Below, piece after piece: positions 1-7,109 of a stretch of DNA of 64,000 bases. The DNA is from Paenibacillus sp. 1011MAR3C5 (GTDB lineage: Bacteria; Bacillota; Bacilli; Paenibacillales; Paenibacillaceae), in assembly GCF_003591485.1 (NCBI RefSeq), contig NZ_QZCF01000005.1, positions 248,001 through 312,000 of the forward strand, given 5' to 3'. Numbering within the stretch: the stretch's first letter is position 1; every line of letters begins with the position of its first letter. Made by a program: the position numbers and the translations under genes. The notes beneath the pieces were generated by a model. That model was given only the letters and a program-made list of their open reading frames with translations, was not told the origin of the DNA and ran no database searches.

Positions 1-16
1 AGGCGGATGATTACGG

Positions 17-505
17 ATGAATAATCGGTTCTGGTTTTGTATGATTATTTTGATCGCTCTGGCGGGTTGTGCGTCATCTTCTCCCGATGGAGAAGGTGTC
101 GTCTTCCACACAGACGGCAAGCAGATTCTCGTACTCGATTATTCGGCAGAACCTTATCTCGGCTTGTCTTGGAATGATATTCTCACGGATTATGAAGGTT
201 CTGCGATCTGGCTGAATGCCTATTCCTCTCGCTACAAAGTCGGGGACCGTGTTCAGTACTGGATTAACGGAGGAGTCAATAATTCCTATCCAAGCCAGGC
301 AGGAGCGCGAAAGGTAAAGAAAATCGGACAGGCTCCGTCAGCTTCCCCAGTTTCCCCTACACCTAGTTCATCCTCCGTCCATCCTCAGCAGTCGTTCCCG
401 GAGGAAATGAAGCTTGCGCGTCTACGAATTGTCGGACGAAACGGTATATTCGGATTATCAATTGAAGGATGCGACAATGTGGGAACGCGCCTCATAAACA
501 TCTGA
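17..505 (+). CDS. DUF3221-type lipoprotein
   Basis: This 162-residue protein begins with a short hydrophobic segment ending in a lipobox (LAGC, Cys18), so it is probably exported and lipid-anchored. Residues about 25-105 match what I remember of the DUF3221 (YobA-like) family, an OB-like fold with a GDRVQYW-type core strand near the end. The last 55 residues are a Ser/Pro-rich stretch followed by a tail that does not look like the rest, so the C-terminus may be altered by an old frameshift. There is no strong ribosome binding site in the 16 bases before the ATG. No partner gene is adjacent. The function is unknown. Confidence 0.75.
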   Translation: MNNRFWFCMIILIALAGCASSSPDGEGVVFHTDGKQILVLDYSAEPYLGLSWNDILTDYEGSAIWLNAYSSRYKVGDRVQYWINGGVNNSYPSQAGARKVKKIGQAPSASPVSPTPSSSSVHPQQSFPEEMKLARLRIVGRNGIFGLSIEGCDNVGTRLINI

Positions 506-707
506 AAATGATAAGAATTGATAGATTATCTACTATTCCTTTCATGATGTAAAAATGTATAATTATAGCATCGTTTCTTTGTGCAAGGGGGGGATGCTGC
601 ATGACCGGGAAACAAAATGGCGAGCTTGTTGTCGTGATTCCGATTGTATTGTTGCTGAATGATCGATTGATGATGCATCCAATCCATGATTAGCGGGGTT
701 AAGCGAA

Positions 708-1565
708 ATGCGTGAACATATAAATGTGGCTCAACGGATTGAAGAGATTATACCTGTACTACAGGGAATGCTGACAGGACGCTATGCGATTGCTTTGGGC
801 GGATCCTATGCCAAAGGGTATATGGATGAGCACTCCGATCTTGACTTCTATGTCTATACGGACGGGGTTAAGCCGTTGGAGGAGCGCCGGTCGATTCTGT
901 CAGCCATTGCCGATGCGGATCAGTCCTGTCATATCGACGAGCATATCGAAGGCACGTTATGGGGCGGCTGTGCGGATTTCTATTACAGCGGAATGAAAGT
1001 CGAGACAAGCGTAAAATCCATCGCCGTATACGAGCAGGCGATTCGGGAGTGCCTTGATGGCAAAATTTTTGTGGAACCAACCTTCTGGACGCTGAGCGGC
1101 TATTATAATTACATTTGTTTGTCAGAAGTGAGCTTCGTACAGCCGCTGATAGATGAAGTGGGGCTATTGACGAATTGGAAGGGGCATGTGAGCGTCTATC
1201 CTGAGAAGCTTAAGAAAGCCATCATCCAGCAATTTTGGTGGAAATCGACGTTTTGGCTGGACAACTTTCACTATCTTAGCGCGATTGAGCGCGGGGACTT
1301 TGTCTATGCGTCGGGCATTGCGCAGCAAACCTTCCATTCGCTGCTCCAAGTGTTGCTGGCGGCCAATGAAGTTTATTTTAAAGGCGATAAGAAGATCGGG
1401 AAGCAGCTATCGGAGCTTGCCTTTTGCCCGGAGCCGCTCATCCATGAGCTGGACTTCCTGCTTGGTGCTCATCAGGATCGAATGCTGTTGAAGCGGCAGC
1501 GGCAACTGCTGCTTGAGATTACAAACGCCGTAAGGGGTTATATGACCGATCACAATTGGATTTAG
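708..1565 (+). CDS. Nucleotidyltransferase-fold protein (DUF4037-like)
   Basis: A 285-residue soluble protein with an N-terminal nucleotidyltransferase motif: GGS at residues 31-33, then DLD at 44-46, with a third acidic position likely at ADFYYS near residue 90. This is the pattern of aminoglycoside adenylyltransferase or MNT-type enzymes that transfer NMP groups. The C-terminal half is helical with many aromatic residues, as in DUF4037 or lincosamide-type transferases. It stands alone between short intergenic regions and has only a weak GGGG ribosome binding site. The substrate cannot be told from sequence. A role in resistance is possible but not supported by the neighbours. Confidence 0.75.
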   Translation: MREHINVAQRIEEIIPVLQGMLTGRYAIALGGSYAKGYMDEHSDLDFYVYTDGVKPLEERRSILSAIADADQSCHIDEHIEGTLWGGCADFYYSGMKVETSVKSIAVYEQAIRECLDGKIFVEPTFWTLSGYYNYICLSEVSFVQPLIDEVGLLTNWKGHVSVYPEKLKKAIIQQFWWKSTFWLDNFHYLSAIERGDFVYASGIAQQTFHSLLQVLLAANEVYFKGDKKIGKQLSELAFCPEPLIHELDFLLGAHQDRMLLKRQRQLLLEITNAVRGYMTDHNWI

Positions 1566-1602
1566 ATGAACGTGATTGGATACCTATTGTGAGGTGCGGA
1601 AG

Positions 1603-1981
1603 ATGGCGCATGAACAGGAACTGATTCTTTTTATTGTGGAAGCAAAACGCAGCGCGTATGCTTCCAGCGGCAATGCCCTGGAGAAGCCGTCCGGGCCAGG
1701 AGATGGTTTGGCGTAACGGGGAGGCCAAGTGGTCGATGAACTATTTTGGCTATACCCATGATCCTGTGCCGGGATTTCCGGCATTTCTGAATGCGTGCTT
1801 AAGGGAAGTGGACGAGACGGCTCCATTCCGCGGACCCGCGAATAGGAGCGATACGCGGTTTGAATATCAATGTAATTGGAGCGGCGATATCAGCCGATTC
1901 AGCGGAGAAGAGCGAATTCTGCAGCAAGAGAAAACGATCTTCAGCCTGTCCTTCCATGGCGGGGTCATTCAATATGCTTAA
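1603..1981 (+). pseudogene. DUF5680 family gene, frameshifted and internally deleted
   Basis: From the ATG at 1603 (after GGTGCGGAAG) the reading frame gives FIVEAKRSAYASSGN, the usual start of DUF5680 proteins, but it stops at about 1716. A second frame, shifted by one, continues with EMVWRNGEAKWSMNYFG and runs to the stop at 1981, ending in the family-like FHGGVI. Compared with family members I remember, about 20-25 residues are missing at the junction near 1690, so a deletion that was not a multiple of three is the simplest explanation. The two halves together are recognisable; neither alone would be a full domain. Confidence 0.65.
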
Positions 1982-2088
1982 CCGGATGGCGGAACTATTT
2001 ATTGCGATGATGCGGTACTCTATGTCAGAATAGAAGAAGCTGAGACAAGCTGTTGCTTATATCATACTAGAAGAATAGAGGAACGACG

Positions 2089-2847
2089 TTGAAATTCAGA
2101 CCCTGTATCGACCTTCACGCTGGCAAAGTGAAGCAGATCGTAGGCGAGACGCTTAACGACGCCATCATTGAAAATTTCGTTTCCGCGCATGACTCCGGTT
2201 ATTATGCCGACTTGTTCAAGAAGGACGAATTAACGGGAGGACATGTTATCATGTTAGGACCCGGCAACGAAGCGGCGGCAGAGCAAGCGATGGCCCGTTA
2301 TCCTGGAGGCTTGCAGATCGGCGGCGGCATTACGGCCGACAATGCGGCATCCTATCTGGAGCAAGGCGGTTCGCATGTCATTGTGACCTCCTATATCTTC
2401 CGCGATGGACAATTGAACGAGGATCATCTCCGCCGAATGGTTTCCGAAGTCGGCAAAGAGCGGCTGGTCATTGACCTAAGCTGCAAGGAGAAGGACGGCA
2501 AGTGGTTCGTCGTCACGAATCAATGGAAGCAATTCAGCGACTTTGAAGTGAACGAAGCGAATATCCGGGAACTGGAAGGCTATTGCGACGAATATTTGAT
2601 TCATGCGGTGGATGTCGAGGGCAAGCAGAGCGGCATTCAGGAGTCGCTAGTCCGTGATTTGGCGCAATGGGTTGCAATTCCGACAACCTATGCGGGCGGA
2701 GCCCGATCCATTGCTGATATGGAGCGGTTCTTAGCGCTCTCCGGAGGCAAGTTGGATTTGACGATCGGCAGCGCGCTTGATATATTCGGAGGGAAACTGC
2801 CGTATGAGGAAGTTGTCGCGTTCAGCAGAGGGCGACAGCAATCCTGA
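2089..2847 (+). CDS. hisA: HisA-type ProFAR isomerase, eukaryotic HIS6-like
   Basis: This 252-residue TIM-barrel protein should interconvert ProFAR and PRFAR in histidine biosynthesis. It carries PCIDLH at 5-10 (Asp8 probable catalytic acid), IGGGI near 77, VIDLSC near 126, HAVDVEG near 172 and a late YAGGARS phosphate-binding loop. The wording of these motifs (KVKQIVG, HVIMLGPGN, VDLSCK, GSALDIFGG) follows the eukaryotic HIS6 branch as I remember it from yeast, not the usual bacterial HisA. The start is TTG at 2089 after AGAGGAAC. No other his gene lies nearby, so it is outside a histidine operon. A hairpin follows at 2866. Confidence 0.85.
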   Translation: MKFRPCIDLHAGKVKQIVGETLNDAIIENFVSAHDSGYYADLFKKDELTGGHVIMLGPGNEAAAEQAMARYPGGLQIGGGITADNAASYLEQGGSHVIVTSYIFRDGQLNEDHLRRMVSEVGKERLVIDLSCKEKDGKWFVVTNQWKQFSDFEVNEANIRELEGYCDEYLIHAVDVEGKQSGIQESLVRDLAQWVAIPTTYAGGARSIADMERFLALSGGKLDLTIGSALDIFGGKLPYEEVVAFSRGRQQS

Positions 2848-2865
2848 TGCCTATAACGAATCAAT

Positions 2866-2900
2866 ACGACCGGCAGCATGTATGTCGGTCGTTTCTTATT
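2866..2900 (+). terminator. Hairpin terminator after hisA
   Basis: ACGACCGGCA pairs with TGTCGGTCGT (one mismatch) around a short loop, and a T-rich stretch (TTCTTATTTT) follows. It lies 20 bases after the hisA stop. Confidence 0.6.
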
Positions 2901-2926
2901 TTGTGCACATAGGGAGGTGGGCATGG

Positions 2927-3055
2927 ATGAGATCCAATTGGATTTGGCTTGCCATGCTGCTAGCGGTATGGGGACTGGCTATGTTCGGACATGGGGAGCC
3001 TTTGCAGGATATGCCATGGCGGATCTGTGCGCTGGGCATGGGGCTTGTGCGCTGA
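2927..3055 (+). CDS. Possible 42-residue membrane peptide
   Basis: An ATG at 2927 sits 9 bases after GGGAGG and opens a 42-codon frame with one hydrophobic segment (WIWLAMLLAVWGLAMFG) followed by a short polar tail. I do not recognise it. An overlapping frame starting at 2923 is longer but has no membrane-like or domain-like character. It may be a real microprotein or the remains of a larger membrane gene, since a second hydrophobic frame (3171-3320) lies just downstream. Confidence 0.3.
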   Translation: MRSNWIWLAMLLAVWGLAMFGHGEPLQDMPWRICALGMGLVR

Positions 3056-3343
3056 TGCCGACGTTTGCCCGCCTCCCGCGCTCTGCGCGTGTCGCAACCG
3101 CAGCTCCGCTTCCTCACTCCGCTGCATGCGAATGCAGTCCGTCCGGACGGCAGGACTTGCCGGCAACGATATGAGCATTCAGCTGTTTTTTGGATTTACG
3201 CTATTTCTGGCCATGTTCACGATCGGCTTCAAAATCAATTCGGTCATGGAGGAGAAAGCGTTCGGTATCTGGAATCGGGTTAACCTATCGCTAACCTGGT
3301 TGAGCTGCGCAAACGCTTAGGCGATCTAGTTCAAGCAAATGAA
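3056..3343 (+). other. Gap with weak coding remnants
   Basis: No convincing gene is visible here. A 49-codon frame at 3171-3320 begins MSIQLFFGFTLFLAMF, looks membrane-inserted, but has no ribosome binding site and ends in unrelated-looking sequence. The intervening 3056-3170 is GC-rich and has open frames on both strands that look like chance. This may be a degraded small membrane operon continuing from 2927. Confidence 0.35.
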
Positions 3344-3377
3344 AACCCCTTCGGAGCCTTGCAGCTCCGGAGGGGTT
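3344..3377 (+). terminator. Terminator-like palindrome
   Basis: A 14-base stem, AACCCCTTCGGAGC, pairs with GCTCCGGAGGGGTT nearly perfectly around CTTGCA. It lacks a run of Ts, so termination strength is uncertain. Confidence 0.55.
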
Positions 3378-3481
3378 CGTTGCGTTTGATTGGTTCTTTC
3401 TTGATTGCTCAAGAAGATGTATAATCGTGGAAGCATATAGAATACAGCCCAATCGGCATTGCCGTTAGATAGGAGCCGCTA

Positions 3482-3850
3482 ATGGAATTTAAAGGTACTA
3501 TACCGATTCTTCGCATTTTTGACGAACGCAAAGCGAAGGAATTTTATCTCTCTTTTCTGGAATTCAGCTTGGATTGGGAGCATCGTTATGAAGCTGATTT
3601 CCCCTTATATGCTCAAGTGTCCAAGGGCGGCTGCGTGCTGCATCTGTCAGAGCATCACGGCGATTGTACGCCTGGATCGGCAATACGAATAGAAGTAGAG
3701 AATGCAAAGGCATGGCAAGAGCACTTATTAGCCAAGCAATACAGTTATGCGCGTCCGGGTTTCTCCGAGGAATGGAATGCGGTTCAAGTCACGGATCCGT
3801 TCGGCAATCGGCTGCACTTTTATTCAGAGAAGAAGGAGCAGGGCGAATGA
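3482..3850 (+). CDS. Glyoxalase/bleomycin-resistance (VOC) family protein
   Basis: A 122-residue protein with the paired beta-alpha-beta-beta-beta layout of the vicinal oxygen chelate fold. It opens with TIPILRIFD, has KAKEFYLSFLEF in the first helix, a mid-region ending in VLHLSEH and a final VTDPFGNRLHFY strand, all typical of single-domain VOC members. Length fits the family. Its stop overlaps the start of the next gene (ATGA at 3847), so the two are probably translated together. These proteins bind metals and handle small electrophiles or sequester drugs; the substrate cannot be told. The usual His/Glu ligand pattern is only partly visible. Confidence 0.8.
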   Translation: MEFKGTIPILRIFDERKAKEFYLSFLEFSLDWEHRYEADFPLYAQVSKGGCVLHLSEHHGDCTPGSAIRIEVENAKAWQEHLLAKQYSYARPGFSEEWNAVQVTDPFGNRLHFYSEKKEQGE

Positions 3851-4641
3851 TGATAAACATAGCCAAAGAAGTGGCGGTTGCAGCCGCTTACGAGGCAGGA
3901 AGATATATGAAGGAACGATTTGGTTCAATCATCCGAATAGAGGAGAAAGACGAGCACGGCGATCTGGTGACGGAGGTCGATCATGAGGCGGAGGCTATTA
4001 TTCTGGCAAAGCTTCACAGTGTATTCCCGGACCATGCCATCCGGTCGGAAGAAGCGGGCGATGACGGTAAGCAGAGCGAGTGGCAATGGCTCGTCGATCC
4101 GCTTGACGGCACGAACAATTTTGCGGTGGGACTGCCTTTATTCGGGATCTCGATCACGCTAATGCGGCGGCGCGAGCCGGTGCTGTCCGTCATCTATGAG
4201 CCGATAACCGATCGATTGTACACAGCAATCGTTGGCGTAGGGGCAAATTGCAATCAACGTCCGGTGTCTATGAATCCGGCACGGGCGTTCGTCAAGGCGA
4301 GAGTCGGGTGGATTCAGGGCCATGCGGTCCAGCAGCGCGATGAGGCTGTGCAGCTTCGGCATTATATCGATGTACATACGAAACGAATGATGCGCCTGTG
4401 GGCACCGACTCTGCAATGGAGCATGCTGGCACGAGGCGATCTCGATGCCATTATGGTCTATCATTCGGAAGGCGAGGATTTGTATTCCGGCATTCTGCTT
4501 GCGATGGAGGCAGGGGCTGCCGTCGTTGACTTCGGGGGCAATCCGTTCTCAGGAGCAGCCGATCAGCCCTGTCTGATAGCTTGCCATCCAGAGCATTTGC
4601 CGTACTTTCTGAGTATGGTGGCGGATGGCATGAAGCGTTAA
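3847..4641 (+). CDS. Inositol monophosphatase family phosphatase
   Basis: With its start at ATG 3847, which overlaps the preceding TGA and follows AAGGAG by 6 bases, this protein has 264 residues, the usual length of the family. The metal-binding motifs are present: GDLVTEVD near 38-45, EE at 68-69, DPLDGTNNF at 84-92. The last motif, normally WDxAAG, appears as EDLYSG, keeping the Asp but losing the Trp and one Ala. The enzyme should remove phosphate from a sugar or inositol phosphate, or possibly act on PAP or FBP, with Mg2+. It is coupled to the VOC gene upstream and followed closely by a Nudix gene. A longer upstream frame exists but has no ribosome site. Confidence 0.85.
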   Translation: MMINIAKEVAVAAAYEAGRYMKERFGSIIRIEEKDEHGDLVTEVDHEAEAIILAKLHSVFPDHAIRSEEAGDDGKQSEWQWLVDPLDGTNNFAVGLPLFGISITLMRRREPVLSVIYEPITDRLYTAIVGVGANCNQRPVSMNPARAFVKARVGWIQGHAVQQRDEAVQLRHYIDVHTKRMMRLWAPTLQWSMLARGDLDAIMVYHSEGEDLYSGILLAMEAGAAVVDFGGNPFSGAADQPCLIACHPEHLPYFLSMVADGMKR

Positions 4642-4683
4642 TCCTTGCATAGGATAGAGATCAACAGGAAGGAACTGTATGGG

Positions 4684-5199
4684 ATGGAGCTACTGCGGGA
4701 AATCTATGAACGTGATCTGGGTCTTAGCGGGCGCGATGCCACCTCGCGCAGGCATGGCGGCAACTTCTGGATGCGCCGAGCCGTCAGAGGCATTATTTTT
4801 AACACCCGCTATGAGGTTGCTTTGTTACATAGGAAAGACGGGAACTATTATAAACTGCCCGGCGGCGGCATCGAAGCGTCGGAGACCCTGCAGATGGCGA
4901 TGCAGCGGGAAGCCAGAGTAGAGTTGGGATCGGAGATCGAGCTGACAGATGACATTGGCCTCGTAATCGAGTATCAGGATGAACGGGAGCTGCTGCAATT
5001 CTCTTACGGCTATATCGGCCAAATTCGTGACCATGAACAAGAAGAAGACAATCCTGCGAACGAAGAGGCAGGCGCTACGATTAGCTGGCGTTCCTTGAAG
5101 GACGCCATCCAGCTTCTGGAGAAGCATGAGCCCGCCACCTATGAAGGACGTTTCATCCATGAACGCGACCTATGCTTTCTGAAGCAATTACATCGATAA
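4684..5199 (+). CDS. Nudix hydrolase
   Basis: I place the start at ATG 4684, 10 bases after AGGAAGGA, giving 171 residues. An in-frame TTG at 4645 is possible but has no ribosome site. The Nudix box lies at about 60-82: GGGIEASET followed by a helix ending REARVELG. The consensus REUxEExGU is changed at one place, with Val79 where the first of the two Glu residues normally sits; the second Glu (80) is kept. This could lower or alter metal binding. The family hydrolyses nucleoside diphosphates linked to another group. It sits between the phosphatase and a ZIP transporter, whose ribosome site begins at this gene's stop codon. Confidence 0.85.
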   Translation: MELLREIYERDLGLSGRDATSRRHGGNFWMRRAVRGIIFNTRYEVALLHRKDGNYYKLPGGGIEASETLQMAMQREARVELGSEIELTDDIGLVIEYQDERELLQFSYGYIGQIRDHEQEEDNPANEEAGATISWRSLKDAIQLLEKHEPATYEGRFIHERDLCFLKQLHR

Positions 5200-5212
5200 G
5201 GAGCCATACATC

Positions 5213-5944
5213 ATGACAGCAGCGCTTCTAGGCAGCTTTATCTCTGCAATGGCCACGGTGCTCGGCGCCGTGCCTCTCTTATTCGTCCGCTCGTTGTCAG
5301 AGAGATGGAAGGACATTTTGATCGCCTTCACAGCCGGGATTATGGTATCTGCTTCCACATTCGGACTGCTGCCGCAGGCATTGAATGAATCGGGATTAAT
5401 ACCGCTTACGATCGGATTGATTATCGGGGTGGTTGTGCTTGACCTGCTGGAAAAAAATATTCCACATATCGATATCGAGCAGAAAAGAGGAATCAGCTCC
5501 TTTGACTCCAAATCGCTGCTTGTCATTATCGCGTTATTTATTCATAACATCCCAGAAGGACTCAGTACCGGATTCAGCTATGCCAGCTCCAATGAAGGCT
5601 TGGGACCAATGGTCGCAATTGCCATTGGCGCGCAGAACATGCCCGAGGGATTGGTGCTGGCCATCTTTCTTACGCAGTCCAGAGTCAGCAAGCTTAAACT
5701 GATGTTGATTGTGACGCTGACAGGTCTCGTGGAGGTTGTATCCGCTATTGTCGGGTACTTTGCCGCCAGCTACGTCGAAGCGCTTATCGGCTACGGACTG
5801 GCCTTTGCTTCCGGGGCGATGCTCTTCATCGTCTACAAGGAGCTAATTCCGGAATCGCACAGCCACGGGTATGAAAGACCGGCCACCTATTCCTTTATTG
5901 CCGGCTTGCTCGTGATGATCTACATCAGCTATTTCTTCGGATAA
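5213..5944 (+). CDS. ZIP family metal transporter
   Basis: A 243-residue membrane protein with about seven to eight hydrophobic segments. The ZIP metal-path motifs are clear: HNIPEG at 111-116 and QNMPEG at 141-146. Between segments 3 and 4 is a short loop (residues about 81-100) without a His-rich cluster, so it is a compact GufA/ZupT-like member. It should let Zn2+, Mn2+ or Fe2+ into the cytoplasm. Its ribosome site AAGGAG overlaps the stop of the Nudix gene, suggesting a shared transcript from 3482. A strong bidirectional terminator follows at 5966. Confidence 0.9.
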   Translation: MTAALLGSFISAMATVLGAVPLLFVRSLSERWKDILIAFTAGIMVSASTFGLLPQALNESGLIPLTIGLIIGVVVLDLLEKNIPHIDIEQKRGISSFDSKSLLVIIALFIHNIPEGLSTGFSYASSNEGLGPMVAIAIGAQNMPEGLVLAIFLTQSRVSKLKLMLIVTLTGLVEVVSAIVGYFAASYVEALIGYGLAFASGAMLFIVYKELIPESHSHGYERPATYSFIAGLLVMIYISYFFG

Positions 5945-5965
5945 GCCATGAATGAAAGATATAAA

Positions 5966-6007
5966 AGGAGTGCCGCAGCCTTACGCTGAACGGCACTCCT
6001 TTTTTTC
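5966..6007 (+). terminator. Strong bidirectional terminator
   Basis: AGGAGTGCCG (5966-5975) pairs perfectly with CGGCACTCCT (5991-6000), followed by seven Ts; A-rich sequence before the stem makes it work on the minus strand too. It separates the ZIP gene from the convergent small gene at 6016. Confidence 0.9.
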
Positions 6008-6015
6008 GTTACCTG

Positions 6016-6156
6016 TTAATTAGCAGGCTTCTCGTTATTGTGGATCTGCTTTGGAGACGCCTTGGTGTCGTCAGCCAGTTTGTCGCCAAATTGGTCTAGT
6101 CTTGACGGGCTTGCGGCAGGGCCGTCATTGTCGGGCTTGTTGTTTCTTCCAGACAT
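6016..6156 (-). CDS. Small hydrophilic protein, unrecognised
   Basis: This 46-residue protein begins MSGRNNKPDN and is rich in Asn, Lys, Asp and Pro, with no hydrophobic segment. The start at 6156 is set by GGAGGTG placed 6 bases before the ATG; a longer upstream frame lacks this. Size and composition resemble small spore-associated proteins of Bacillales, but I cannot match it to a named Ssp family. It is followed by the bidirectional terminator at 5966-6007 and lies upstream of no other gene on its strand. Confidence 0.6.
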   Translation of the reverse strand: MSGRNNKPDNDGPAASPSRLDQFGDKLADDTKASPKQIHNNEKPAN

Positions 6157-6246
6157 GCTTTTCACCTCCATCCGTTTAGGATGAGCTTGGGGTGGAGGGT
6201 TATGCATGGCAACAGCTTGATATGTCGATCAAGTCCTTGTTCCGAC

Positions 6247-6756
6247 TCAAAGATTCAAATAATAGATGATCGTCGCATCGAATCCGCCTTCGGACGAGCG
6301 GGCGAATCCGGGGATACGTCCAGCTTCCGTATAGCCAAGCGTTTTGTACAGTTCATTGGAGGGATCGCCCGCTCTCGTATCCAAGAGGAGCAAGCTTCTG
6401 CTTTCCTGCTTTGCTTGCTCGTGAGCCGTATGCATCAGCGACCGTGCGATGCCGTGCCTCCGCGCGGAAGGATGGACCATCAGCTTGGCGATCTCTGCCC
6501 GATGCGCAGCGTTCTTCTTCATGGCAAGCTGCAGTTGAACCGTTCCGACTATTCTGCCGTTCCAGACAGCTGCCCATAAGAATACACCGGGTTCAGGAAC
6601 GCTCCGCCAGTATTGCTCAGCTTCTTCACGTGATAGGGGAGGGAGGAATCCGATGGAGGCACCGTCTTCTACGACGTCTTGCATCATGCCCGACAGTCCG
6701 GCAATATGTTCGGGAGTGAGCTGGGACAGCAATTGAATCGATGGCGATGTATGCAT
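6247..6756 (-). CDS. GNAT family N-acetyltransferase
   Basis: With its start at 6756 (AAAGGAG 8 bases upstream) the protein has 169 residues, a normal size for a single GNAT domain. The acetyl-CoA site is visible near residue 101 as VHPSARRHGIARSLM, a good match to the RxxGxG/A motif. The strand before it (EIAKLM) and the later LYKTLGYTEAG complete the fold. It should move an acetyl group to an amine of a small molecule or protein. No neighbouring gene hints at the substrate. Two small-protein genes flank it on the same strand. Confidence 0.85.
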   Translation of the reverse strand: MHTSPSIQLLSQLTPEHIAGLSGMMQDVVEDGASIGFLPPLSREEAEQYWRSVPEPGVFLWAAVWNGRIVGTVQLQLAMKKNAAHRAEIAKLMVHPSARRHGIARSLMHTAHEQAKQESRSLLLLDTRAGDPSNELYKTLGYTEAGRIPGFARSSEGGFDATIIYYLNL

Positions 6757-6802
6757 GCGTACGGCTCCTTTGCTCTTGGTCTTCTCTACTCTTCCATTTC
6801 TA

Positions 6803-6979
6803 TTATATGAAGCCAATCCGTTTTAGAAAAGTGTTGGCCGGCTTCGAGGCGTCCTTTTTGCCCAAGCTCGTATCCTGCTTCTTGTGTTCCGCCTCAATCG
6901 CTTCCAGCTTCGCTTTCCTCTCCTGCTCCGCTACGCGGTCCTTCCATAGTTGACCTGGAACATAATCATGCCACAGCAT
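6803..6979 (-). CDS. Small charged protein, unrecognised
   Basis: The start at 6979 (AGGAG 8-9 bases upstream) gives 58 residues: an N-terminal LWHDYVPGQLW followed by a Lys/Glu-rich helical stretch (about 16-40) that could form a coiled coil, then a polar tail. I do not recognise a family. It has no signal peptide. It lies just upstream of the GNAT gene on the same strand, with 46 bases between, so they may share a transcript. Confidence 0.55.
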   Translation of the reverse strand: MLWHDYVPGQLWKDRVAEQERKAKLEAIEAEHKKQDTSLGKKDASKPANTFLKRIGFI

Positions 6980-7109
6980 CGTCACCACTCCTGTTCTCCT
7001 GTTTATGATTCTCATTATGCACTCGCAAAAGGGGTAGAAAAAGTGTATAATCGTAGGTGATTATTTCCCCTTTTACATACTAAGGCCTCTGGCGGAGGAG
7101 GGCATCCTC

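Noticed and set aside
601..693. 30-codon frame after a run of Gs
   Set aside because: The ribosome site is plausible but the peptide has no recognisable character and lies in a short gap; too weak to call.
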